Positions 10,440-18,359 of a stretch of 42,130 nt of DNA are shown here, piece by piece. Source of the stretch: Salinarimonadaceae bacterium (lineage in GTDB: Bacteria > Pseudomonadota > Alphaproteobacteria > Rhizobiales > Beijerinckiaceae); contig REDO01000079.1 of NCBI GenBank assembly GCA_007693435.1, positions 1-42,130 of the forward strand. The letters run 5' to 3'. The notes under the pieces were generated by a model. It did no database searches and was not told the origin of the DNA. It worked only from the letters and a program-made list of their open reading frames with translations. Made by a program: the position numbers and the translations under genes. The stretch's first letter is position 1. Each line of letters starts with the position of its first letter.

Positions 10440-10945
10440 CCGAGGCCGTTGCGGGCCCGGCGAACATCGCCGCGACGAGCGGGAGCGCGGTCCTGCACCG
10501 CAGCGAGCGCGGGGCCCGGCTCGTCGGCGCGCTCGACTTCGCGCTGAAGGCCATGCGCGAGGAGGCGCGTCCGGACTTCGCCGCGCAGATCGAGGCGGCG
10601 GCGCGCGCGCCCGCGTCTGCTCCCGCCGCTGCGCCGCCCGCCGTCGCGGCGCCCACCGCGCCGACGCCCTCGGTCGTGATCAGCGCGCAGGCGTCGCTCG
10701 CGGAGGCGCCCGCGCTCGCCTTGCCGGATGACGGCCCCCTCGACATCATGCGCTGGAGCAAGGGCGTCGCGCCGCCCGACGAGATGGCCGAACTCGCCGC
10801 GACCCTCGACGAGGACCGGCCGAAGCCTGTCGCGCCCGACATCGCCGCGCTGTCGCGCGCGGAAGAGAACCACATGCCCCGCGACGTCCTCGAAGTCCTG
10901 CGCGAACGTCACCTCGGCATGACGCGTGGCGGCGATGTCCGCTGA
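10436..10945 (+). CDS. Unrecognised protein between flgF and fliI
   Basis: This 169-residue protein is not recognised. Its ATG overlaps the flgF stop and its 3' end overlaps the start of fliI, so it is clearly part of the flagellar operon and very likely expressed. There is no signal peptide or membrane segment. An N-terminal helix (RGARLVGALDFALKAMREEA, about residues 23-42) is followed by an Ala/Pro/Val-rich linker (about 55-80). The C-terminal part is conserved-looking and charged (DIMRWSKGVAPPDEMAELAATL and MPRDVLEVLRERHLGM). The location before fliI makes a chaperone, linker or regulator of the export ATPase conceivable, but this is only inference from position. fliH itself is not in the window. 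Confidence 0.75.
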   Translation: MTEAVAGPANIAATSGSAVLHRSERGARLVGALDFALKAMREEARPDFAAQIEAAARAPASAPAAAPPAVAAPTAPTPSVVISAQASLAEAPALALPDDGPLDIMRWSKGVAPPDEMAELAATLDEDRPKPVAPDIAALSRAEENHMPRDVLEVLRERHLGMTRGGDVR

Positions 10946-12305
10946 GCCCGCAGCCGCGCCGCGCGAGCCCGACGAACTCGACCGCCTCGGCGACGCCATC
11001 GCCAACGCCGTGCAGGACGCGCCGCTCGTGCGCATGGGCGGCGTCGTCTCCACGGTCACGCCCGCCTACTATCGGGTCTCGGGCCTGTCGCAATTTCTCA
11101 AGCTCGGCGAGCGGGTGGTGCTGCCCGGCGGGCCGGAACAGCCTGCGCAGATCGGCGAGGTGGTGCGCATCGACGCGTCCGGCGCGACGGTCAAACCCTT
11201 CGAGGGCGCGATCGACGCGCGGCTGGGAGCCTTTGTCCACCGCATGGAGCCCGTCTCGCTGCATCCGCATCCGACCTGGCGCGGGCGCGTGCTCGACGCG
11301 CTGGGCGCGCCTGTCGACGGCAGGGCGCCGCTGACGCTCGGCGAGCATCGCGTATTTCCCTTTTCCGATCCGCCCCCGGCCATGAATCGGGCGCGCGTCG
11401 GCGATCATTTCCGCACGGGCGTTCGGGCAGTCGACCTCTTCACGCCGCTCTGCGCCGGCCAGCGCATCGGAATCTTCGCGGGCTCGGGCGTCGGCAAGTC
11501 CACGCTGCTCTCGATGCTCGCCGGGGCGGCAGGGTTCGACACGGTGGTGATCGCGCTCGTCGGCGAGCGCGGGCGCGAGGTGCGCGAATTTCTGGAGGAG
11601 ACGCTCGGGGCCGCTCGCGGGAAGGCTGTCATGGTCGTCTCGACCGGCGACGAGAGCCCGATGATGCGACGCCTCGCGCCCAACACCGCCATGGCGATCG
11701 CCGAGTATTTCCGCGATCGGGGCGAGAGCGTGCTGCTCATCGTCGATTCGGTGACGCGCTACGCCCACGCCGCGCGCGACGTCTCGCTCGCCGCCGGCGA
11801 ACCGGCCGTGTCTCGCGGCTTCCCGCCCAGCGTGTTCAGCGACCTGCCGCGCCTTTTGGAGCGCGCCGGTCCGGGCTTCGAGGGCGGCGGCTCGATCACG
11901 GGGGTGTTCTCCGTCCTCGTCGACGGGGACGACCACAACGATCCGGTCGCCGACAATATCCGCGGCACGCTCGACGGCCATATCGTGCTCGACCGGGTGA
12001 TCGCCGACAGGGGGCGCTTTCCCGCCATCAACCCGCTCGCCTCGATCTCGCGCCTGGCGCGGAACGTGTGGAGCGGGGAGGAGCAGGGGGTGGTGCGCCG
12101 CTTTCTCGCGCTGATCGCCCGCTTCGAGGAGACGCGCGACCTGCGCCTGATGGGCGGCTACCAGCCCGGCCACGACCCCGATCTCGACCAGGCGGTCGCC
12201 ATCGTGCCCAAGCTCTACGACGCGCTTCGCCAGGATCCCAACTCGCCGCGCAGCCTCGATCCGTTCCGCGAAATCGCGGCGAGCCTGCAGAAGGGCGCGC
12301 AATAA
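10935..12305 (+). CDS. fliI: Flagellum-specific ATPase FliI
   Basis: FliI is the F1-beta-like ATPase of the flagellar type III export gate and acts in the cytoplasm at the base of the flagellum. The 456-residue protein has an N-terminal beta-barrel domain, the Walker A motif GSGVGKST (residues 183-190), LVGERGREVREFLEE, the Walker B region LLIVDSVTRYAHAARDV, and the LPRLLERAG and TAMAIAEYFRD segments typical of FliI rather than of ATP synthase beta. I chose ATG 10935; a GTG at 10926 in the same frame is the alternative, and neither has a strong ribosome site, consistent with coupling to the overlapping upstream gene. It is the last gene of the operon and convergent with scoB. Confidence 0.96.
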   Translation: MSAEPAAAPREPDELDRLGDAIANAVQDAPLVRMGGVVSTVTPAYYRVSGLSQFLKLGERVVLPGGPEQPAQIGEVVRIDASGATVKPFEGAIDARLGAFVHRMEPVSLHPHPTWRGRVLDALGAPVDGRAPLTLGEHRVFPFSDPPPAMNRARVGDHFRTGVRAVDLFTPLCAGQRIGIFAGSGVGKSTLLSMLAGAAGFDTVVIALVGERGREVREFLEETLGAARGKAVMVVSTGDESPMMRRLAPNTAMAIAEYFRDRGESVLLIVDSVTRYAHAARDVSLAAGEPAVSRGFPPSVFSDLPRLLERAGPGFEGGGSITGVFSVLVDGDDHNDPVADNIRGTLDGHIVLDRVIADRGRFPAINPLASISRLARNVWSGEEQGVVRRFLALIARFEETRDLRLMGGYQPGHDPDLDQAVAIVPKLYDALRQDPNSPRSLDPFREIAASLQKGAQ

Positions 12306-12309
12306 GAAA

Positions 12310-12334
12310 CGCCGCCCCGGAGGCCGGAGCGGCG
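12310..12334. terminator. Hairpin terminator between convergent fliI and scoB
   Basis: CGCCGC (12310-12315) pairs with GCGGCG (12329-12334). After one mismatch the stem continues as CCGG/CCGG around an AGG loop. The hairpin lies in the 53-base gap between the converging genes, so it may serve both. No clear T-tract follows on either side. Confidence 0.55.
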
Positions 12335-12358
12335 CGGTCCTCGCGAGAAGGATGAGGC

Positions 12359-13018
12359 TCAGGCCAGCGCGACCTTGTAGTCGGCTTCCGTCTTCGCCCT
12401 GATCTCCTCCTCCGTGACGCCGGAGGCAAGCTCGATCAGGGTCATGCCGCCGTCGCCTTCCCTGTCGATCGAGAAGACGCCGAGATCGGTGATGACGAGA
12501 TCGACGACGCGCGTCCCCGTCAGCGGCAGGTCGCAGGCCTTCAGGAGCTTGGGCTGCTCGGAGCCGTCCTTGCCCTTGGCGACGTGCTCCATGACGACGA
12601 CGACCTTCTTGACGCCGGCCACGAGGTCCATCGCGCCGCCCATGCCCTTCACCATCTTGCCGGGGATCATCCAGTTGGCGAGGTCGCCGTTCTGGGCGAC
12701 CTGCATGGCGCCGAGGATGGAGAGGTCGATATGGCCGCCGCGAATCATCGCGAAACTGTCGGCGGAGGAGAAGTAGCTCGTCATCGGCAATTGCGTGATG
12801 GTCTGCTTGCCGGCGTTGATGAGATCGGGATCCTCCTCGCCCTCGTAGGGGAAGGGGCCCATGCCCAGCATGCCGTTCTCGCTCTGGAGCTGGACGCTCA
12901 TGCCTTCGGGAATGTAGTTCGACACCAGCGTGGGAATGCCGATGCCGAGATTGACGTAGAAGCCGTCACGCAGCTCCTTCGCGGCGCGCGCCGCCATTTG
13001 ATCGCGGGTCCATGCCAT
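12359..13018 (-). CDS. scoB: 3-oxoacid CoA-transferase subunit B
   Basis: This subunit of a class I CoA-transferase carries the catalytic glutamate, which forms the acyl-CoA thioester intermediate when CoA is moved between succinyl-CoA and a 3-oxoacid such as acetoacetate. The 219-residue protein begins [16 protein letters not shown] and contains [13 protein letters not shown], the active-site SENGMLG with Glu47, [14 protein letters not shown] and the KKVVVVMEH segment. These match succinyl-CoA:3-ketoacid CoA-transferase B subunits; the substrate could also be 3-oxoadipate, which is not decidable here. It follows scoA by 12 bases in the same operon. Confidence 0.93.
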   Translation of the reverse strand: MAWTRDQMAARAAKELRDGFYVNLGIGIPTLVSNYIPEGMSVQLQSENGMLGMGPFPYEGEEDPDLINAGKQTITQLPMTSYFSSADSFAMIRGGHIDLSILGAMQVAQNGDLANWMIPGKMVKGMGGAMDLVAGVKKVVVVMEHVAKGKDGSEQPKLLKACDLPLTGTRVVDLVITDLGVFSIDREGDGGMTLIELASGVTEEEIRAKTEADYKVALA

Positions 13019-13030
13019 GGGGGCTGCTCC

Positions 13031-13738
13031 TTACGCGGCTGTCTTCGGACGGACGGTGCGCTGTTCGATGCGCTTCTCGACATTGGGCACATGCACGATG
13101 CGCTTCACGAAGATGCCCGGGGTGATGATGTGGTCCGGGTCGATTTCGCCCGGTTCGACGAGATGTTCGACCTGCGCGACCGTGACCGTCGCCGCCGAGG
13201 CCATCATCGGATTGAAGTTGCGCGCCGTCTTCCGGTAGACGAGGTTGCCTTCCGTGTCGCCCTTCCAGGCGTGGACGAGGGCGAGATCGGCGAAGAGGCC
13301 GCGCTCCATGACGTATTCGTGGCCGTCGAACTCGCGGACTTCCTTGCCCTCCGCGATCAGCGTGCCGACGCCCGTCTTAGTGAAGAAGGCGGGAATGCCG
13401 GCGCCGCCCGCGCGGATGCGCTCCGCCAGCGTGCCCTGCGGGTTGAACTCAAGTTCGAGCTCGCCGGCGAGGAACTGCTGGGCGAAAGTCTTGTTCTCGC
13501 CGACATAGGACGAGATCATCTTCCTGATCTGGCGCGTCTCCAGCAACATGCCGAGCCCGACGCCGTCGATTCCCGCGTTGTTCGAGATCACGGTCAGATC
13601 CTTGACGCCGGAATCCCGCACCGCCTCGATCAGGACGCCGGGAATGCCGCACAGGCCGAAGCCGCCGGCCATGATCGTCATCCCGTCGCGCAGAACCCCG
13701 GCCAGCGCGTCCTTGGCGCTCGCATGCACTTTCTTCAT
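13031..13738 (-). CDS. scoA: 3-oxoacid CoA-transferase subunit A
   Basis: Partner of the B subunit in the CoA-transferase that activates acetoacetate or related acids at the expense of succinyl-CoA. The 235-residue protein begins MKKVHASAKDALAGVLRDG and has the glycine-rich GGFGLCGIPGVLIEAV motif (CoA-binding region), LTVISNNAGIDG, and FFTKTGVGTLIAEGKEVREF. The ATG at 13738 is chosen because AGGAGAGGA lies just upstream; an in-frame extension to 13834 has no family similarity. It is the first gene of the scoA-scoB operon, reading away from the long gap before csp. The pair suggests use of ketone bodies or polyhydroxybutyrate products. Confidence 0.94.
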   Translation of the reverse strand: MKKVHASAKDALAGVLRDGMTIMAGGFGLCGIPGVLIEAVRDSGVKDLTVISNNAGIDGVGLGMLLETRQIRKMISSYVGENKTFAQQFLAGELELEFNPQGTLAERIRAGGAGIPAFFTKTGVGTLIAEGKEVREFDGHEYVMERGLFADLALVHAWKGDTEGNLVYRKTARNFNPMMASAATVTVAQVEHLVEPGEIDPDHIITPGIFVKRIVHVPNVEKRIEQRTVRPKTAA

Positions 13739-14032
13739 CGTCGATCCTCTCCTCGCTCCACCGGGCGCGTTCACCGCGCCGCATTCTAGACGCGGCGCGA
13801 CGTTGCGATGCACCATCCCGCGCCTGACACGCACTCAAGAGGCCCCGCCCGCGATAGTCAAGCGGCGCGGCCGACGCCTCGCGGGCCGAATTGCGGGATG
13901 GTCGCGCGCTGCGGGCCGTCATGCCGGCGAAACCGACAATATGAGTGATCAACGCAACTTCGATATGAAGAATGAAGTATTACCGAAGCGATCCGAGGCG
14001 CGGATATGTAAAACCCCCAATAAAATAAAAAT

Positions 14033-14061
14033 TTGACATTGATCTTCGAACCGCGTATCAC
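14033..14061 (+). promoter_or_regulatory. Near-consensus sigma-70 promoter of csp
   Basis: TTGACA (14033-14038), a 17-base spacer and TATCAC (14056-14061) form the best promoter in the window. An A-rich tract (14020-14032) directly upstream resembles an UP element. Transcription would start near 14068, about 160 bases before the csp ATG. Confidence 0.65.
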
Positions 14062-14067
14062 CCAAGT

Positions 14068-14226
14068 TATCGACTTTTGGCCGGACAATTTGGGCCGTAT
14101 CGCTCTGGCATCGCCGGGCGCACGTTCAGACGCTCTACCGAAAAATCGACTAAATCGGACGAACGGTCGCAATTTGCGTTGCGTCTTGACGTCCACGTGC
14201 ACCTACGCCTTGAAAAGGACTATGCC
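14068..14226 (+). promoter_or_regulatory. Long 5' untranslated leader of csp (possible cold-responsive RNA)
   Basis: From the inferred transcription start to the ATG there are about 159 bases without a convincing open frame. Long structured leaders are a known feature of cold-shock mRNAs, where they govern stability and translation at low temperature. AAAAGGA at 14213-14219 provides the ribosome site. The regulatory role is inferred from family behaviour. Confidence 0.4.
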
Positions 14227-14436
14227 ATGGATACCGGCACCGTAAAATTCTACAACGACCAAAAGGGCTTCGGCTTCATTCAGCCCGACAACGGCCAGAA
14301 GGACGTCTTCGTCCATGCGACCGCTCTCGAGCGCGCTGGCCTGCGCGGCCTCGTGGAAGGCCAGAAGGTCTCCTTCGACACGGCCGAAGATCGCCGCACC
14401 GGCAAGATCGCGGTCAACAACATCGCGATGGCCTGA
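14227..14436 (+). CDS. Cold-shock protein (CspA family)
   Basis: A 69-residue single cold-shock domain that binds single-stranded RNA or DNA and acts as an RNA chaperone in the cytoplasm. It contains RNP1 (KGFGFI, residues 13-18) and RNP2 (DVFVHATA, 26-33), followed by GLVEGQKVSFDTAEDRRTGKIA. The ATG at 14227 is preceded by AAAAGGA; an upstream in-frame start would add unrelated sequence. It has its own strong promoter, long leader and a strong terminator downstream, so it is probably abundantly expressed. Whether it is induced by cold or is constitutive cannot be read from the sequence. Confidence 0.96.
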   Translation: MDTGTVKFYNDQKGFGFIQPDNGQKDVFVHATALERAGLRGLVEGQKVSFDTAEDRRTGKIAVNNIAMA

Positions 14437-14503
14437 TCGCGTTCGCGCGATCGCTCCCTCTCGTCGCGCCTTCGGGCGGATGCCGGGTGAGCGCCTACAA
14501 TCG

Positions 14504-14534
14504 AAAGCCGCTCCCAGACGCGGAGCGGCTTTTT
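14504..14534 (+). terminator. Rho-independent terminator after csp
   Basis: AAAGCCGCTCC (14504-14514) pairs perfectly with GGAGCGGCTTT (14522-14532) around a seven-base loop, followed by more T residues. This 11-bp stem with a T-tract is a textbook intrinsic terminator, so the two small genes that follow need either read-through or their own promoter. Confidence 0.9.
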
Positions 14535-14583
14535 CGTATCTCGACGCCGGGCTTTCGCACCGGCGAGCCCGAAAGTGGATCTC

Positions 14584-14775
14584 ATGTCCCATTCCTTCAA
14601 GGTCGGCCAGTTGGTGCAGCTGATCCGCGCGCCGGTTTCCGACCCCCGTTTCAGCTCTGCCGACCATTATGAAATCGTGCGCCTGATGCCGGCCGACCAG
14701 ACCGGCGAAGTTTCCTATCGCGTCAAGGCCGGGGCGCAGGAGCGCGCGGTTCGCGAAAGCGACATTCGCCGATGA
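14584..14775 (+). CDS. Small conserved-looking protein of unknown function
   Basis: A 63-residue basic protein, MSHSFKVGQLVQLIRAPVSD at the N-terminus, with FSSADHYEIVRLMPADQTGE and SYRVKAGAQERAVRESDIRR after it. The pattern suggests a small beta-barrel (KOW or SH3-like), with the alternation of hydrophobic residues, but that is a guess. I have a memory of similar small proteins next to DUF6481 genes in Rhizobiales. The start could also be GTG 14575. Its stop overlaps the next ATG (ATGA at 14772-14775), so the two genes form a unit. Codon use matches neighbouring real genes. Confidence 0.7.
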   Translation: MSHSFKVGQLVQLIRAPVSDPRFSSADHYEIVRLMPADQTGEVSYRVKAGAQERAVRESDIRR

Positions 14776-15143
14776 GCCGTGCGACCGACAACCGTCTCGA
14801 CAACCGTCTGAACGATCGCCTGGGCAAGGCCGCCGAGGCCCGCAAGGCGATGCTCGATCGTTTCAAGAACCGCCCCTCCGCCGATGATCCGGACGTGATC
14901 GCGCGCAACGCCGAACGCGCGACGCTCGCCGCCGCCCGGGAGGCGCGGCAGGCCGAACGCGACGCCGAACGCAAGGCGAATTCGGATCGTGAAGCGTCCG
15001 AGCGCGCCGAGCGCAAGACGCGCGAAGCCGCCGAAAGCGCCGAAGCGTTGGCGGCGCAGGCCGACGCGGTCGAAAACCTCGCCGCCGAGCAGAAAGCGGC
15101 GCGCGACGCGCGTTACGCGGCCCGCAAAGCTCGCAAGAACTGA
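14772..15143 (+). CDS. DUF6481-like highly charged coiled-coil protein
   Basis: The 123-residue protein is almost entirely Ala, Arg, Glu and Lys after the first 35 residues and should form one long helix or coiled coil (for example REARQAERDAERKANSDREA). The N-terminal part (RLGKAAEARKAMLDRFKNRP) resembles the alphaproteobacterial DUF6481 family, often found near cold-shock genes. Function is unknown; the composition suggests RNA or ribosome binding, which is inference. It is translationally coupled to the preceding small gene and converges with the oxidoreductase gene 12 bases away. Confidence 0.75.
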   Translation: MSRATDNRLDNRLNDRLGKAAEARKAMLDRFKNRPSADDPDVIARNAERATLAAAREARQAERDAERKANSDREASERAERKTREAAESAEALAAQADAVENLAAEQKAARDARYAARKARKN

Positions 15144-15155
15144 ACGCCCGGCGCT

Positions 15156-15746
15156 TCAGCTGATTTTCCGTAACCGCGCCGCAACCTTGTCGAGGAAGCG
15201 CGCGCGGTCGCGGTCGTTGGTCGAATCCATTCTGTGCAGGGCGAGCCAGAAGGTCTTGCAGCCTTTGGCGCAGAGCACCGATATGCCGGTGAGCAGCATT
15301 CTCCGCCCCGGCATTCCCATCACCAACCACCACCAGCCCGGCGAGCCGAGCGTCGATATCGCGCCGACGACGCGGATATTCGTCATGACCCGCGCGATCG
15401 GCTTGCCGCGCTCGGGCATCCTGAAGGTCGCATGCGGCACCCAGACCCTGTCGATCCAGCCCTTGAGCATCGCCGGCGGCCCGTACCACCAGGTCGGATA
15501 AGTGAAGATCAGACCCTCGGCCGCTTGCAGCCGCGCCACGTGGTCGGCGACGGGCTTCACGTTTCCGCCGGGCGTGTGATAACCGCGCCGTTCCTCGGCG
15601 CTCATCACGGGATTGAAGCCTTCCGCGTAGAGATCGAGCAGATCGACCTCGTGTCCGGCCTCGCGCAGCGTGGCGACGGCCCGGTCGCGGATGGCCGCGC
15701 CGAACGATTCCTCGCAAGGATGGGTGTGGACGAGCAATATGCGCAT
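15156..15746 (-). CDS. Flavodoxin-fold NAD(P)H oxidoreductase
   Basis: A 196-residue member of the NAD(P)H:quinone reductase/KefF-like flavodoxin-fold family, which reduces quinones or similar electrophiles using FMN or FAD in the cytoplasm. It starts MRILLVHTHPCEESFGAAIRD, the flavin phosphate-binding segment, and contains HEVDLLDLYAEGFNPVMSAEER, IFTYPTWWYGPPAMLKGWIDRVW and the C-terminal GCKTFWLALHRMD. ATG 15746 is chosen because longer upstream forms lack similarity. The gene is single, convergent with the DUF6481-like gene and followed at a distance by nothing co-directional. Substrate is not predictable. Confidence 0.9.
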   Translation of the reverse strand: MRILLVHTHPCEESFGAAIRDRAVATLREAGHEVDLLDLYAEGFNPVMSAEERRGYHTPGGNVKPVADHVARLQAAEGLIFTYPTWWYGPPAMLKGWIDRVWVPHATFRMPERGKPIARVMTNIRVVGAISTLGSPGWWWLVMGMPGRRMLLTGISVLCAKGCKTFWLALHRMDSTNDRDRARFLDKVAARLRKIS

Positions 15747-15885
15747 TGGTTCTTTCGAGCGCCGGGGCGGGGAGCAGCGGGAATGTCCTCCGCCCAGCAT
15801 GGCGCCTGATCGGGCTTCCGTCACGGGGCTGCGCTTGAAGGAAGACTTCAGGTCGGTAGAGCGATGTCGCCGACGAGGCCGATCC

Positions 15886-17706
15886 TTACAACGGCGCAGT
15901 CGCCTTCGTGAGCCAGTCGCGCGTCCCCTCGTCGAGCGCGGGCGAGATTTCTTCGAAAACCCGCGCGTGATAGGCGTCGATCCACATGATCTCCTCCGGC
16001 GTCAGCAACGACTTGTCGATCAGCCGGGCGTCGTAGGGCGCCAAAGTCAGCGTCTCGAAGCCGCGCATGGATCGCTCGGCGCCGGGGATTTCGCGCTCTT
16101 CGACGATGATGAGATTCTCGATGCGGATTCCGTAGGCTCCCGTCTTGTAGTAGCCCGGCTCGTTGGAGAGGATCATGCCCGGCTCCAGCGCGGTGTGGCC
16201 GAGCTTCGCGATGCGCTGCGGCCCCTCATGCACCGAGAGAAAGCTGCCGACGCCGTGTCCGGTGCCGTGATCATAGTCGAGCCCGGCCTCCCAGAGCGGC
16301 GCGCGGGCGAAGGCGTCGATCTGCGCCCCCGTCACGCCTTTGGGAAAGACCGCGCGGGAAATGGCGATATGGCCGCGCAGCACCCTCGTGTAGCGGTCGC
16401 GCATCTGCGGGGTGGGATCGCCGACGACGAGCGTGCGGGTGATGTCCGTCGTGCCGTCGCGATACTGGCCGCCTGAATCGATCAGGAACAGTTCGCCCGG
16501 CGCGATCCGGCGGTTCGTCGCGCGGCTGACGCGGTAATGCACGATGGCGCCGTTCGGTCCCGCCCCCGAAATGGTCGGAAAGGAAATGTCGGCGAGCGCG
16601 TTCGTCTCGGCGCGGCGGCGCTCCAGCGCCTCGACGGCGTCGATCTCGGTGAGCGCGCCGGCGGGCGCTTCGCGGTCGAACCAGGCGAGGAAGCGGGCGA
16701 CCGCGACGCCGTCGCGGCGATGCGCCGCGCGCGCGCCTTCGATCTCGACGGCGTTCTTCACCGCCTTCATCAGCGTTACGGGATCGTCGCCCACATCCGC
16801 CTCGCCGCCGGCATCGGCGACGAGCGCGCGCAAGGCTTCGGCCCCGGTCGCGCGGTCGACGCGCACGCGCGCGCCGCTTTGGCCGAGCGTCGCGAGCGCC
16901 TGCGCGAGCGCGGAGGGTTCGGCCCGGTCGGCCAGCGCTTCGAGATGGCGCGCCGCCTCGCCGGCCACTTTCTCCCCGGCGAGGAACAGCGTGGGCCGCC
17001 CCTCGCTCGGCAGGAGCGCATAGCCCAGCGTGATCGGCGTGTGCGAGACGTCGCCGCCGCGAATATTGAAGGCCCAGGCGAGGTTGTGCGGATCGGAGAC
17101 GACGAGGGCGTCGCAGCCGGCGCAGGCGAGAGCCTCGCGGATGCGCGCCAGCTTATCCTGCGCGCTCTCGCCCGCGAACTCTTCCGGATGCGTCACAACG
17201 GGGGCCGAGGGCGGGGCTGGCCTGTCGGTCCAGATCGCGTCCACCGGGTTGTCGTCGAACGCGACGAGATCGCCGCCGGCCTTGCGCACGGCGACCCTGA
17301 GCCGCTCCGTTTCCTCCGCCGTGTGCAGCCAGGGGTCGAAACCCAGCTTCGCGCCGGCCGGCAGTCGCCGCGCGATCCAGTCGGCGAGGCGCGTCTCGGC
17401 GATGTTGACGATCTCGAAATCCGACACGTCGACCTGCATCGGGGCCTGCAGCGTGTAGCGCCCGTCGGTGAACAGCGCCGCCGCTTCGGCCAGAACCACG
17501 GCCGTTCCGGCGGAGCCCGTGAAGCCCGTGAGCCAGGCGAGGCGCTCGGCGCAGGCGGGGGCGTATTCGCATTGGTGCTCGTCGGCCCGGGGCACGACGA
17601 ATCCGTGGGCCCCGCGCTTTTTGATTTCGTCCCGCAAGGCGTCGAGCCTTGCTGTGCGTGGACCTCCCGCCGATGTGTCGTCGAAGGTCTGGAAGGGTCC
17701 GCTCAT
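15886..17706 (-). CDS. pepP: Xaa-Pro aminopeptidase (aminopeptidase P, M24B)
   Basis: This cytoplasmic metallopeptidase removes N-terminal residues that precede proline. The 606-residue length matches the three-domain long form: two creatinase-like N-terminal domains (from LDALRDEIKKRGAHGFVVPR and LARIREALACAGCDALVVSD) and the C-terminal pita-bread domain. The metal ligands are visible: Asp in LFLIDSGGQY, Asp in GTTDITRTL, His in DHGTGHGVG, Glu in LSNEPGYYK and Glu in GIRIENLI. ATG 17706 follows a GGAGA ribosome site, and a 33-residue upstream extension has no family character. It reads away from the small gene at 18052. Confidence 0.96.
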   Translation of the reverse strand: MSGPFQTFDDTSAGGPRTARLDALRDEIKKRGAHGFVVPRADEHQCEYAPACAERLAWLTGFTGSAGTAVVLAEAAALFTDGRYTLQAPMQVDVSDFEIVNIAETRLADWIARRLPAGAKLGFDPWLHTAEETERLRVAVRKAGGDLVAFDDNPVDAIWTDRPAPPSAPVVTHPEEFAGESAQDKLARIREALACAGCDALVVSDPHNLAWAFNIRGGDVSHTPITLGYALLPSEGRPTLFLAGEKVAGEAARHLEALADRAEPSALAQALATLGQSGARVRVDRATGAEALRALVADAGGEADVGDDPVTLMKAVKNAVEIEGARAAHRRDGVAVARFLAWFDREAPAGALTEIDAVEALERRRAETNALADISFPTISGAGPNGAIVHYRVSRATNRRIAPGELFLIDSGGQYRDGTTDITRTLVVGDPTPQMRDRYTRVLRGHIAISRAVFPKGVTGAQIDAFARAPLWEAGLDYDHGTGHGVGSFLSVHEGPQRIAKLGHTALEPGMILSNEPGYYKTGAYGIRIENLIIVEEREIPGAERSMRGFETLTLAPYDARLIDKSLLTPEEIMWIDAYHARVFEEISPALDEGTRDWLTKATAPL

Positions 17707-18051
17707 TTCGTTCTCCGTGCCCGATTCCCGGACGCTCGTCGATGCGCGCGCGATTGTCGAGCCGATCCCGCGCTCTTCGATCGCGCGTTGTGTGAATTTG
17801 TGCACCGCAATATGCGCTAGGAGGCGGCAGACGAGCGGGTTTTCGCCGATTTCCCATGCGTCAAGCGGGATAGGCTGGCGATTAATGGAGAAATCATGAC
17901 AGAGTCATGCGTTGGGCGCATGTCAAGCATGCCGGCGAGACCATGGTCGAGAGGGATTTTGTGACCTAGATCCTGCATCGCAACAAAACGAAACGATCGC
18001 AGCCGCGTCGAGACCCCGGCCGCGACCGCGCCCCGCTCAGGAGACACAAAA
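17707..18051. other. Divergent intergenic region pepP / small gene
   Basis: This 345-base gap should hold promoters for both flanking genes. On the minus strand TTGACA (17926-17921) could be a -35 box for pepP, but the -10 box at the right distance (TCTGTC) is poor. An inverted repeat lies at 17895-17909. A 22-codon open frame from ATG 17896 has a GGAG before it but uses codons unlike the neighbours. Confidence 0.5.
17895..17909. repeat. Perfect inverted repeat CATGAC-AGA-GTCATG (possible operator)
   Basis: Two 6-base arms are perfectly complementary around AGA. It sits about 145 bases before the small gene at 18052 and near a minus-strand TTGACA, a position suited to a dimeric repressor site. 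The match may be chance in a gap of this length. Confidence 0.35.
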
Positions 18052-18318
18052 ATGGCCTACGCTCTCACCTACCCGAACGCCCCCGCCGCCGATGCGGACG
18101 TCGCGCAGACCCAGATTGTCGCGCCCGCCGTCGCCGCCCCCGCCCAGCGCCCTTCCTTCTTCACCCGCCTGTTGGACGCCGTTCAGCGCTCGCAGATGGC
18201 TCGCGCCGAGCGCGAGTTGTCGATCTACGCCCCGAATCTATACGCCCAGATGAAGGCCGAGGGCGGTTTCGCCCGCGTCGCCCTCTCGGACCCGGAGAAT
18301 CTTGCCTTCGTGAAGTGA
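18052..18318 (+). CDS. Small protein of unknown function
   Basis: An 88-residue protein that I do not recognise. The N-terminus is Ala/Pro-rich and probably flexible (about residues 1-38), followed by an amphipathic helical part, SFFTRLLDAVQRSQMARAER, and a conserved-looking end (YAPNLYAQMKAEGGFARVAL). There is no signal peptide. AGGAGA is placed well before ATG 18052 and a strong terminator follows 40 bases after the stop, so it is a well-defined single-gene unit. The helical centre with arginines loosely recalls small DUF1127-like proteins, but the match is not good enough to assign. Confidence 0.75.
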   Translation: MAYALTYPNAPAADADVAQTQIVAPAVAAPAQRPSFFTRLLDAVQRSQMARAERELSIYAPNLYAQMKAEGGFARVALSDPENLAFVK

Positions 18319-18359
18319 AGCGAGGTCCCGCGCGAGCGTGATCGTCTCCGGAGCCTTTT

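Larger units (their letters stand above)
13739..14226. other. Long intergenic region scoA / csp with AT-rich segment
   Basis: This 488-base gap separates divergent scoA and csp. The section from about 13940 to 14060 is clearly richer in A+T than its surroundings and contains the csp promoter. The remaining 160 bases before csp are probably its untranslated leader. Short open frames in the gap (for example 13941-14036) lack ribosome sites and the GC-biased codon use of the real genes. I see no RNA gene. Confidence 0.6.

Noticed and set aside
13941-14036. 31-codon frame in the AT-rich gap before csp
   Set aside because: No ribosome site, atypical codons, and the csp promoter overlaps its end.
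13858-14202. 114-codon minus-strand frame in the scoA/csp gap
   Set aside because: It runs antisense to the csp leader, has no recognisable similarity and mixed codon use.
17896-17964. 22-codon possible leader peptide with a GGAG site before the gene at 18052
   Set aside because: Its codons (AGA, TCA, ATT, TTG) are unlike the neighbours and no regulatory structure couples it to the next gene.
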